This document shows positions 32,996-39,498 of a DNA stretch of 39,498 nucleotides, one piece after another. The notes beneath the pieces are model-generated. The model saw nothing but the letters and a program-made list of their open reading frames with translations, had not been told where the DNA came from and did no database searches. Position numbers and translations under genes: made by a program. Location: NCBI GenBank assembly GCA_000432735.1, contig FR887838.1:1537-41034 (forward strand), in the 5' to 3' direction. The number at the start of each line of letters is the position of its first letter. The first letter of the stretch is position 1. The DNA is from Bacteroides sp. CAG:443 (GTDB taxonomy: Bacteria > Bacteroidota > Bacteroidia > Bacteroidales > Bacteroidaceae).

Positions 32996-35884
32996 TCAGA
33001 AGGTTTTTCTGAAATCGAACATCAAGTTCAACTGTAAGCCTTTATCACCTTTCTTTATGCGAATATTACCAGGCTGACTATTTGGTCCCTGTTGTTCAAT
33101 AGGCTTAAACGAACAAATGGCTGGGATATCAAGCAAAAAAGAAATATCTCCTTCAGGAAAATCAGGCATTGTCTTTTTGGCACTATATTTTGGCTCCACA
33201 GGTGTAAAGATACGGTAAAAGATTCCATCTGTACGCGAGTAAATCGTAAAGGGGACCTCATCACTTTCTAAAGTGGCCCAGTATACATTGGCATGATAAC
33301 CTTTAAATTCGGGATACACCAGATTGTCATAGCTTTCACCAGTTATGGTATTATTGTATTCCTTATGCCAAATATTGTAGTTGGTACCTGCTATTCGATT
33401 TTTCCAGACACGATAAGGTCCTCTTCCCATCCACTTCATGCCCTTGCAATTTTGCTCCGGATAAGAAAACGTAATTCCAAGATTATAAACCTCCGTATCC
33501 ATAAAAGCATCATCAAAACCACCTCCTCCCGAGGCACGGTTCAACAGTACAGCATCCATATAGAGCAGCCCCTGAGGAGTAAGTCGCCACACTATCGAAT
33601 CGGCTCCACCCTTATAATGAGCACAAAACACAGCCCCGTCTGAATCCTGACGTACATAGCTCTCGGCTGGCTGATAAATCATTTTCATGCCTACCGCCAC
33701 CGGACCGTCCGTAAAGGGAACTTCTTGTCCATCCGAAAGTATACGGGCAATCATTCCCGTACCAGCATCAAAGGTAATGCTGACTTTATCGCTTTTCAAG
33801 ATTATCTGTTTGCCATCATTGCAGACTGATACCGGACCAGAAGATGCCGACCGACAAGTATGAGATAAATGGCTATCAAAATATTGACTTGCCAGATGGA
33901 TAGGGTAAGTCCATTCACAGATACTGCGTTTTTCTTTATCGAATGCTTCCAACTTCAGTATATCTCCCTTACGAAAAGAAGCAGGCAGAGAAAAATGTGC
34001 CTTTCCTGTTTCTCCAGGAGCTATAGAAGAAAGTACAACCTCTCCGCTGGCAAGCACACGTGAATGTGCCCCCTGCATAGGAGTATCACATGCAAGTACT
34101 TTATAAGTCATCCGACAATCTTTCAAATTGGTATAAGTATATTCGTTTGTAACAAAGAAACTTCCGTCGAAATGATCCGTAATAAGCAAAGGTTTTATCT
34201 GCACAGGCGACCATTGTGACCTGATAGCATAAAAGCTACCTTCTTTTTCCCTCCTCGGACCAACTACTCCATCGGGAGCATTCGAACCGTCGGAATCGAG
34301 CATTCCTCCCCGGTCGGAACGCTTGGGAGCCTCATCACTAAATGCCCAGATAAAGCCTCCGGCAAACATAGGATTGGTCATCCACCTGTCCCAAAAATCG
34401 CGCAGTCCAGCTCCTCCGCCCTGATCGTACATTGCATGCATAAATTCTGTAGGCATAAACACTTCATACCCATTGGTAAATCGTGCCACCCCCGTAAGAT
34501 AAGCTGGATAGTGATGCGTATCAAGCCCGTTAAAATCGGCCCACGGATGGATAACATGACGTTGCTGATACTTATCGTAATCAGTAAAAAGAACATCGTT
34601 CGCCGTATTCCATCCACCTTCATTCCCATTACTCCACAAAATGACAGACGGATGATTTACATCACGTTCCACCATTTCCTTTACCAGCCGTGCACCAGTT
34701 TCCGTATCATAACACCCATGCCATCCGGCAAGCTCATCAATATAAACCAATCCGAGAGAATCGCACATATCGAGAAAATGTTCATCGGGCGGATAATGGG
34801 AACGTACAGCATTCATATTCATTTCCTTGATAAGCAAAGCGTCTTGCAGGCTCATTGCAGCACTCGTTGTCCGTCCACCATCTACTGAGAAAGAGTGGCG
34901 GTTAATGCCTTTCACCACCAGCCGTGTTCCGTTCAGATAAAGTCCGTCTTGCGGAAAAAACTCGATGGTCCGAAATCCCGTTCGCACCTCACGTTCCTGA
35001 ACTATTTTCCCTTCACGGTCTTTCAATATCAAACGTACTCGATAGAGTTCGGGCGACTCCGTATTCCATACCTTCACATCGTGCCACCAGGTTTCGACAT
35101 TCGTTTCTTTTCCTGCACAACTTATCCGACAGGTCATTTCTTCCTTTCCTTCATCAGTTTTCAGAAACTTGCCATCTTTTAATCCTTGTACCGATATAGA
35201 CAAAAAATAGCCTTCTGAATCACCACTCGTACGCACCGAAGCGCGGAAATGTCCATCGGCACGGGCATCAATTACAAAATGTTCCATGGATACTTCAGGA
35301 ACAACTTCCAGCCATACCGGACGATAAATTCCTCCAAACAACCACCAATCCGCACGACGTTCTGCCGCATTTACCGATTTGTTAGCCGACTGTTTGGCAA
35401 CTTTCACTTCAAGTTGATTTTTCCCTTCTGTATTTAACAGTGAAGTAATATCGTAAGAAAAACGGTAAAAAGCCCCTTGATGAATATTTCCCGCAGGTTT
35501 TCCATTGATCAGCACTTCTGCATCGGTCATGATCCCGTCGAAAAACAACTTGACACGATCGTTTTTCTTACACTTGGGAGTCTGAAAGTAATAACGATAG
35601 ATACCGATTTCATCGCTGGGTTTTGCCCCTTTCACCATATAATAGCGCCCATAAGTATATTCACCAAAGCCCTGCAACTCCCAGCAACAAGGTACTTCGA
35701 TGGGTTTCCATTTACCAGAATTTAGACCCTTGGTACAGAAGAATTGCCATGTACGGGTATTGTCAATACCTGTACCCGACAAATAAATCCGTTCGGGGTG
35801 AGGGGCTTGCGCCTGTATATTTAAAACCGAACAAATACCCAAAGCCATTATAGCATGACGAAAAATGTGTTTTTTCATACCCAA
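32996..35884 (-). CDS. Glycoside hydrolase family 2 beta-galactosidase
   Basis: The 962-residue secreted enzyme has a signal peptide ending near NIQAQA. Domains in order: GH2 sugar-binding jelly roll (about 40-215; GIYRYYFQTP, WWLFGGIYRPVWLEV), Ig-like domain (about 215-310), TIM-barrel (about 310-600) with GINRHSF, SHYPPDEHFLDMCDSLGL, WSNGNEGGW carrying acid/base Glu422 and PTEFMHAM carrying nucleophile Glu480, then another Ig-like domain and the C-terminal beta-galactosidase small-chain domain (about 690-955) with MGRGPYRVWKNR. All catalytic residues of the family are present. Beta-galactosidase is the likeliest activity, but GH2 is broad. It stands alone, not in a Sus locus. Confidence 0.92.
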   Translation of the reverse strand: MGMKKHIFRHAIMALGICSVLNIQAQAPHPERIYLSGTGIDNTRTWQFFCTKGLNSGKWKPIEVPCCWELQGFGEYTYGRYYMVKGAKPSDEIGIYRYYFQTPKCKKNDRVKLFFDGIMTDAEVLINGKPAGNIHQGAFYRFSYDITSLLNTEGKNQLEVKVAKQSANKSVNAAERRADWWLFGGIYRPVWLEVVPEVSMEHFVIDARADGHFRASVRTSGDSEGYFLSISVQGLKDGKFLKTDEGKEEMTCRISCAGKETNVETWWHDVKVWNTESPELYRVRLILKDREGKIVQEREVRTGFRTIEFFPQDGLYLNGTRLVVKGINRHSFSVDGGRTTSAAMSLQDALLIKEMNMNAVRSHYPPDEHFLDMCDSLGLVYIDELAGWHGCYDTETGARLVKEMVERDVNHPSVILWSNGNEGGWNTANDVLFTDYDKYQQRHVIHPWADFNGLDTHHYPAYLTGVARFTNGYEVFMPTEFMHAMYDQGGGAGLRDFWDRWMTNPMFAGGFIWAFSDEAPKRSDRGGMLDSDGSNAPDGVVGPRREKEGSFYAIRSQWSPVQIKPLLITDHFDGSFFVTNEYTYTNLKDCRMTYKVLACDTPMQGAHSRVLASGEVVLSSIAPGETGKAHFSLPASFRKGDILKLEAFDKEKRSICEWTYPIHLASQYFDSHLSHTCRSASSGPVSVCNDGKQIILKSDKVSITFDAGTGMIARILSDGQEVPFTDGPVAVGMKMIYQPAESYVRQDSDGAVFCAHYKGGADSIVWRLTPQGLLYMDAVLLNRASGGGGFDDAFMDTEVYNLGITFSYPEQNCKGMKWMGRGPYRVWKNRIAGTNYNIWHKEYNNTITGESYDNLVYPEFKGYHANVYWATLESDEVPFTIYSRTDGIFYRIFTPVEPKYSAKKTMPDFPEGDISFLLDIPAICSFKPIEQQGPNSQPGNIRIKKGDKGLQLNLMFDFRKTF

Positions 35885-35908
35885 ATACCTGATTTAGATT
35901 TGTTGGAA

Positions 35909-35916
35909 CAAAGATA
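35909..35916 (-). promoter_or_regulatory. Candidate -7 box of the GH2 gene
   Basis: On the minus strand the site reads TATCTTTG, a full TAnnTTTG match, 25 bases before the start codon. No TTG at 19-base spacing. Confidence 0.5.
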
Positions 35917-36020
35917 GAGATTCGGCAAAAGGGAAGAAATGGAAATTAGTACACATAAATGAAAATTTATGCACGACAGCTATTATCAGATACATACAGA
36001 GATTTCTGTCGAAGCATGAC

Positions 36021-36092
36021 GCCCTTTCTCTAAAAATGTCTCGATGTTTTTTTATTTTTTGTACAAAAACAAAAAAGATTTGTACAAAAGAC
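36021..36092. repeat. GTACAAAA-pair intergenic element, copy 2
   Basis: Direct-orientation relative of 24861-24930: CTTTCTCTAAAAATGTC followed by a T-rich stretch and two GTACAAAA motifs (36061 and 36082). Similarity fades on both sides. Confidence 0.45.
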
Positions 36093-36111
36093 AGAAGGAT
36101 TTCGGCGAGAC

Positions 36112-36188
36112 AAAAAAATTCCTCACTTCCTTTTCTGACAATCTTCGGCATTTGTTCCGAAAAACGTAACAGGAAAGGAAGTGAGGGA
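36112..36188 (-). terminator. Long intrinsic terminator of the DUF2027-Smr gene
   Basis: A 19-base-pair stem with two G-U pairs joins 36119-36137 to 36170-36188. An inner TTCGG/CCGAA pairing supports it, and on the minus strand the stem is followed by a run of T (A-run at 36112-36118). It lies directly after the gene's stop. Confidence 0.8.
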
Positions 36189-36199
36189 AGTATTCCTTC

Positions 36200-37249
36200 T
36201 TATCGGATGGTCACCATAGTAGCTCCAAAACCGTATTCACGGAAAGAAGCATCCTGGCTGGGATAATTCTTATACTTGCGTTTCAGCTCATCCAGAATGG
36301 CACGGCGCAACACACCATCGCCTTTGCCATGGATAAAGACGATCTTTTGTCCTTTCTTATTCTTGTATTCTTCCAGTGTTTTACGAAATACATCCAGCTG
36401 ATAATTCAGCATTTCGGCATTTCCCATACCGGTCGTATCGTCCAGCAACTCGTGGATATGCAAGTCGACTTCCACGATATCATTTTTCACCTTATGCTGT
36501 TTCTTCTGCAACTTTGCCGGAGCGTCGGATGCACTTTTCTGCAACAAGGCTTCCTTGATGTCGTTGGCCGAAACATATACCTGCTTCACTTCTTCATCAT
36601 CGCGTACAATGTCGTACACCAACGCCGGTTCTGCAAAGAAATCGGTCTGCTGGAAGGTATGCAGTTTATAGAACTTTACGGTATCAATGCGCACTTCCGT
36701 ATTGACCGCATTCTTCAACAGAAATGTACGGTCGTCCTTGTAAGCCAGCAGTTGTACTGCCACATGCTCCATACTGTTCAACGCACTTTTATCGAATTCT
36801 TCCAGATGCATTTTCATGTTCGGCTTGATGGTACCGCGACTACGCAATGTCCAGCTTTTGCCTTCGGCCGACAAATAGAGGTAATCGATGAAATAATTGC
36901 TGTCGTTTACCAGATAAGCGTCGAAAGCTGTCGAGGAAATTGCCTTTACATCCTGAGGCACGTAAGCCAGATATACGTTCAACACATCGTTTCCACGTAT
37001 TTCCGGAGCACGGTATGTAATCGGTTTTTCTTCTTCCACTTCCTCTTCCGGTTGCGGAGCTTCAGGCTTTTTGGCCGATTTAAGGGGAATATTGTAATCG
37101 TCGGTCTGAATAACGACACACTCTTTTATCAGCATCGGAATCTCGAAGCCATCGTCACCTTCTACCAATGCTACGTCTTTTCCTTGAAATCCTCTCACGA
37201 TACCGCCTCCCACTTCACTGAGGAAACGGACTTTATCTCCTATTTTCAT
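36200..37249 (-). CDS. DUF2027 domain protein with C-terminal Smr domain
   Basis: The 349-residue cytoplasmic protein has an SH3-like N-terminal segment (GDKVRFLSEVGGGIVRGFQG, about 4-50), an acidic linker (about 60-78, EEEVEEEKP), a DUF2027 beta-domain (about 85-230), and an Smr domain (about 265-349). The Smr motifs are VDLHIHELL and IVFIHGKGDGVLRR, ending in GFGATMVTIR. Smr domains are nucleases or nucleic-acid binders, found in MutS2 and in ribosome-rescue factors; the role of the DUF2027 combination, common in Bacteroidetes, is not established. It has a good promoter of its own and does not belong to an operon. Confidence 0.92.
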   Translation of the reverse strand: MKIGDKVRFLSEVGGGIVRGFQGKDVALVEGDDGFEIPMLIKECVVIQTDDYNIPLKSAKKPEAPQPEEEVEEEKPITYRAPEIRGNDVLNVYLAYVPQDVKAISSTAFDAYLVNDSNYFIDYLYLSAEGKSWTLRSRGTIKPNMKMHLEEFDKSALNSMEHVAVQLLAYKDDRTFLLKNAVNTEVRIDTVKFYKLHTFQQTDFFAEPALVYDIVRDDEEVKQVYVSANDIKEALLQKSASDAPAKLQKKQHKVKNDIVEVDLHIHELLDDTTGMGNAEMLNYQLDVFRKTLEEYKNKKGQKIVFIHGKGDGVLRRAILDELKRKYKNYPSQDASFREYGFGATMVTIR

Positions 37250-37368
37250 CGTTTTATCCTCCTTTTTATTTATAATAAAACTGCTCTATATAAAAAAGAA
37301 CTTCAGTTGCATACTTTAAGTAAAGAACCTTTACCTTCATTCAAAATTCCTCACAAAAATATGTAGTG

Positions 37369-37398
37369 CAAAGATAATGGTTTTATTCCGAAAACAAA
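37369..37398 (-). promoter_or_regulatory. Promoter of the DUF2027-Smr gene
   Basis: On the minus strand TTTG (37398-37395), 18 bases, then TATCTTTG (37376-37369). Both boxes match the Bacteroides consensus. Transcription would start near 37363, giving a leader of about 110 bases. Confidence 0.65.
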
Positions 37399-37609
37399 AG
37401 ATGCAATCCGGTTGCCTAAAAAGCAGCAAATTCACTGCTGGCAAAAAAATTATCCTCTAAACAGAACGTTTTTCTCATACTGGTTTCCTGACTCCTACAC
37501 TTCCAGACGCCCTGTCCATCTGCACAAATTTACTTTTCAGTTTCTCAAGCCAGAGCCGACAAAGAGCAAATTTTCGAGGAGCTATACGCTGATACCCGAA
37601 GAAATTCTG

Positions 37610-37617
37610 TAATTTTG
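37610..37617 (+). promoter_or_regulatory. Candidate -7 box of queA
   Basis: TAATTTTG, a full TAnnTTTG match, lies 30 bases before the ATG of queA. No clear -33 TTG. Confidence 0.5.
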
Positions 37618-37646
37618 CACCCACGTAAATCATACTACTCAACGCT

Positions 37647-38864
37647 ATGACAGAAACTAAGCACATAAAAATCAGCGATTATAATTACCCGTTGCCTGAT
37701 GAGCGTATCGCAAAATTTCCGCTTCCGGTACGCGACCAGTCGAAACTGCTCGTATACCAACATGGAAAAATCAGTGAAACAATCTTCACTTCTCTGCCCG
37801 ATTATCTGGAACCGGGCATGTTGATGATATTCAATAACACCAAAGTGATTCAGGCTCGTCTACACTTCCGCAAGGAAACAGGTGCACTGATTGAAATCTT
37901 CTGCCTGGAACCTATCCAGCCGAATGATTACGCATTGAATTTTCAGCAGACCAGTCACTCAGCATGGTTATGCATGATCGGTAACCTGAAGAAATGGAAA
38001 GAAGGTGCGCTGCATAAGGAAATGACGGTAAAAGGCAAAACAATCACGCTGACAGCCCAACGTGGTGCTTGTCATGGAACAAGTCATTGGGTAGACTTTA
38101 CATGGGATAATCCGGAAGTTACTTTTGCCGACATCCTCGAAGTGTTTGGTGAACTACCTATTCCTCCCTATCTTAACCGCGAAACGCAGGAAAGCGACAA
38201 GGAAACATATCAGACGGTTTACTCCAAAATAAAAGGTTCGGTGGCCGCTCCTACAGCCGGATTACACTTCACCGAACGAGTATTGTCTGCACTGAAAGAT
38301 AAAGGTGTCGACTTGGAGGAAGTTACTCTTCACGTAGGAGCCGGAACGTTTAAACCGGTCAAGAGTGAAGAGATAGAGGGACACGAAATGCATACCGAGT
38401 ATATCTCAGTCAACAAGACTACCATCGAGAAACTGATTGCACACCATGGAGAAGCTGTAGCAGTAGGAACCACTTCCGTACGCACGCTGGAAAGTCTATA
38501 TTATATAGGTGTAACAATCAGCCAGAATCCGGATGCCAGTCAGGAAGATCTGCATGTAAAGCAGTGGCAACCTTATGAATCGACTCCCACTCTTAGAACG
38601 ACAGAGGCTTTGCAATGCATTTTAGATTACATGAACCGTCACGGGCTCGATGCGCTTCATACCAGTACACAAATCATCATTGCTCCGGGATATGAGTACA
38701 AAATAGTCAAACGCATGGTTACGAACTTTCATCAACCGCAAAGTACGTTGCTGCTACTTGTTTCAGCTTTTGTGAAAGGTGACTGGCGCAACATTTACGA
38801 CTATGCACTATCGCACGATTTTCGTTTCCTGAGCTATGGAGATTCATCGTTGCTCATTCCCTAA
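37647..38864 (+). CDS. queA: S-adenosylmethionine:tRNA ribosyltransferase-isomerase
   Basis: The 405-residue cytoplasmic enzyme transfers and isomerises the ribosyl part of S-adenosylmethionine onto 7-aminomethyl-7-deazaguanine in tRNA, producing epoxyqueuosine. Diagnostic motifs: YPLPDERIAKFPLPVRDQSK at the start, FNNTKVIQARL, VAAPTAGLHFTERVL, LHVGAGTFKPV, GHEMHTEYI, VGTTSVRTLES, and the closing NFHQPQSTLLLLVSAF. The E. coli enzyme is about 356 residues, so this one is longer, mostly through insertions such as the one around residues 280-310. It has its own promoter box and a hairpin terminator. Confidence 0.97.
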   Translation: MTETKHIKISDYNYPLPDERIAKFPLPVRDQSKLLVYQHGKISETIFTSLPDYLEPGMLMIFNNTKVIQARLHFRKETGALIEIFCLEPIQPNDYALNFQQTSHSAWLCMIGNLKKWKEGALHKEMTVKGKTITLTAQRGACHGTSHWVDFTWDNPEVTFADILEVFGELPIPPYLNRETQESDKETYQTVYSKIKGSVAAPTAGLHFTERVLSALKDKGVDLEEVTLHVGAGTFKPVKSEEIEGHEMHTEYISVNKTTIEKLIAHHGEAVAVGTTSVRTLESLYYIGVTISQNPDASQEDLHVKQWQPYESTPTLRTTEALQCILDYMNRHGLDALHTSTQIIIAPGYEYKIVKRMVTNFHQPQSTLLLLVSAFVKGDWRNIYDYALSHDFRFLSYGDSSLLIP

Positions 38865-38886
38865 AATCTTTTCTTTGACCTAAATC

Positions 38887-38916
38887 AAGAAAAGAGGCCA
38901 TTGCCCGTTTTTTCTT
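38887..38916 (+). terminator. Probable terminator of queA
   Basis: AAGAAAAGAGG pairs imperfectly with the C-rich and T-rich segment ending TTTTTTCTT (38908-38916), leaving a CCATTG loop and a one-base bulge. The right arm itself contains the T-run. Confidence 0.5.
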
Positions 38917-38948
38917 GCAAAAACGCATAATGAATGAACAAAAACGTG

Positions 38949-38956
38949 TAATTTTG
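38949..38956 (+). promoter_or_regulatory. Candidate -7 box upstream of the small ORF
   Basis: TAATTTTG matches TAnnTTTG. It lies about 115 bases before the ATG of the 28-codon ORF. The leader in between is A-rich with a small CTCTC/GAGAG hairpin (around 38999-39016). No clear -33 TTG at ideal spacing. Confidence 0.5.
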
Positions 38957-39070
38957 TGTTGTAAAACATAAAACAAGACTAACACTAACTAAAAACAACT
39001 CTCCTAAAAAGAGAGCGACGAAACAAAAAGACTCGAATTTATAACACAAAAACAAGGAAAGGATAACATT

Positions 39071-39157
39071 ATGAAACAAGTAAAAAATCTATTCAAAGCT
39101 ATTAAAAAGAACTTGAATGCAAGTGCAATGGCAATGTACGGTCAGTATACGCGATAA
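39071..39157 (+). CDS. Small ORF, 28-residue basic peptide
   Basis: The frame reads ATG to TAA over 29 codons, giving MKQVKNLFKAIKKNLNASAM followed by AMYGQYTR. The first half is Lys-rich with hydrophobic residues spaced as in an amphipathic helix; the second half is small and polar. An A/G-rich AAGGAAAGGATAACATT precedes the ATG. It is framed by a -7 box (38949), a leader of about 110 bases and a perfect terminator (39206), so it forms a complete transcription unit although too short for routine gene calling. I do not recognise the family. Alternatives are a leader peptide or a non-coding RNA with a fortuitous frame. Confidence 0.55.
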   Translation: MKQVKNLFKAIKKNLNASAMAMYGQYTR

Positions 39158-39205
39158 TATACTCCGTACTGTTTATTAAGAAAATTCAACACATCATCCA
39201 TAATT

Positions 39206-39246
39206 AAGGGACGAAGGGTTTTTAATAATCCTTTGTCCCTTTTTTC
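39206..39246 (+). terminator. Intrinsic terminator after the small ORF
   Basis: AAGGGACGAAGG (39206-39217) pairs with CCTTTGTCCCTT (39230-39241) with a single G-U pair, and a run of T follows. It is the strongest sign that a short transcript ends here. Confidence 0.85.
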
Positions 39247-39412
39247 GATTTAATAGATTTATCAATCTTTCAATACAAAACTCAAATCTGTCAGAAGACA
39301 ACTTAAGAAAGTGATTGCTATCAAGTTCTTTTTTTTAAGCTGGTGAAACTTTATGCGTAACCCCATTCATAATCGGGTGAGTCGATTATACCTTTCTGCT
39401 TCAAGCTTAATG

Positions 39413-39439
39413 GAACTTCACACCGGATTTATTAAGCTT
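39413..39439. repeat. Short inverted repeat AAGCTTAA / TTAAGCTT
   Basis: An 8-base inverted repeat (39413-39420 and 39432-39439) with an 11-base spacer. It overlaps the stop codons of the minus-strand frame entering from the right edge. No T-run follows on either strand, so a terminator role is uncertain. Confidence 0.4.
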
Positions 39440-39498
39440 TGATTTCTTCAATTTTACAAGAAAACGGCTCAATGTAAAAACCTGAGGGGTAAATCCGA
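39432..39498 (-). CDS. Possible C-terminal end of an unidentified gene (5' part outside window)
   Basis: A minus-strand frame enters from the right edge and stays open for 21 codons before tandem TAA stops: its visible end reads YPSGFYIEPFSCKIEEIKA. The short length gives little statistical support, and no family is recognised. Downstream, the same frame reopens after the two stops for 25 more codons, ending DSPDYEWGYA at 39351. This may be chance, or a gene cut by mutation. Between the small-ORF terminator and this frame (39247-39350) I see nothing else. Confidence 0.25.
   Translation of the reverse strand, partial: RIYPSGFYIEPFSCKIEEIKA

Larger units (their letters stand above)
35885..36199. 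other. Intergenic region between GH2 and DUF2027-Smr genes
   Basis: The 315 bases hold the GH2 promoter candidate at its left end, copy 2 of the GTACAAAA-pair element, and the long terminator hairpin of the Smr gene. The stretch from about 35920 to 36020 has nothing recognisable. No credible coding frame was found. Confidence 0.6.
37250..37646. other. Intergenic region between DUF2027-Smr and queA
   Basis: The 397 bases contain divergent promoters for the two flanking genes (37369-37398 on minus, a -7 box at 37610-37617 on plus). A small hairpin, AGCAG/CTGCT at 37422-37439, lies in the middle and is followed on the minus strand by a short T-run. A possible minus-strand -7 box, TAAATTTG, lies at 37532-37525. 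The rest has no recognised feature. Confidence 0.6.

Noticed and set aside
36329..37366. 345-codon open frame antisense to the DUF2027-Smr gene
   Set aside because: The minus strand encodes an unmistakable Smr domain; the antisense product is Phe- and Cys-rich without motifs.
37480..37646. Cobalamin-riboswitch-like phrase on the minus strand (GAGTCAGGAAACC, near 37485-37497)
   Set aside because: The other conserved boxes of the riboswitch are absent, and no cobalamin gene lies downstream on that strand.
39247..39498. Possible tRNA or other structured RNA near the right edge
   Set aside because: I found no acceptor stem, T-loop sequence or CCA end; only two short inverted repeats are present.

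Overview
The window looks like chromosome of a gut-type Bacteroidales bacterium, most likely Bacteroides or Phocaeicola. The evidence is a SusC/SusD pair, many type-II-signal lipoproteins, DUF4493 and PCMD proteins, a DUF2027-Smr protein, and repeated promoter -7 boxes of the Bacteroides form TAnnTTTG. Shine-Dalgarno sequences are weak or absent, as expected for this phylum. No rRNA, tRNA, CRISPR array, transposase or phage gene was seen.

Left region (1-11.8 kb): after the 3' end of a TPR gene there is a compact surface-protein locus. Seven minus-strand genes run from 9578 down to 465: two DUF4493-type lipoproteins, a DUF4493+PCMD lipoprotein, an outer-membrane beta-barrel, a second PCMD lipoprotein, a large multi-domain lipoprotein with a divergent PCMD-like end, and a small DUF4493-type lipoprotein. 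Gaps are short and two gene pairs nearly touch or overlap. Divergently, two plus-strand genes encode a third PCMD lipoprotein and another beta-barrel. Two related bidirectional hairpins bound the locus. It looks like a coherent cell-surface apparatus of unknown function and is the best candidate here for an undescribed system.

Middle (11.9-25.5 kb): an OmpA-type or OMP_b-brl barrel with a structured leader, a GH10-like (GHL10) glycosylhydrolase, uvrA, a SusC/SusD pair followed by a GH3 enzyme with a PA14 insert (a minimal polysaccharide utilisation locus without a visible regulator), and a GNAT acetyltransferase.

Right (25.5-39.5 kb): a two-gene unit of a basic Pro/Arg-rich secreted protein and an AsmA-like/GT51 peptidoglycan glycosyltransferase fusion; a potABCD polyamine importer whose binding protein seems anchored at both ends; a GH2 beta-galactosidase; a DUF2027-Smr protein; queA; and a 28-codon small ORF with its own -7 box, leader and terminator. 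Two intergenic regions about 11 kb apart carry related elements with paired GTACAAAA motifs. At the right edge an unidentified minus-strand reading frame enters the window.

Most genes are envelope or glycan functions: surface lipoproteins and barrels, glycan import and hydrolysis, and peptidoglycan synthesis. The housekeeping genes uvrA, queA and pot lie between them as separate transcription units.
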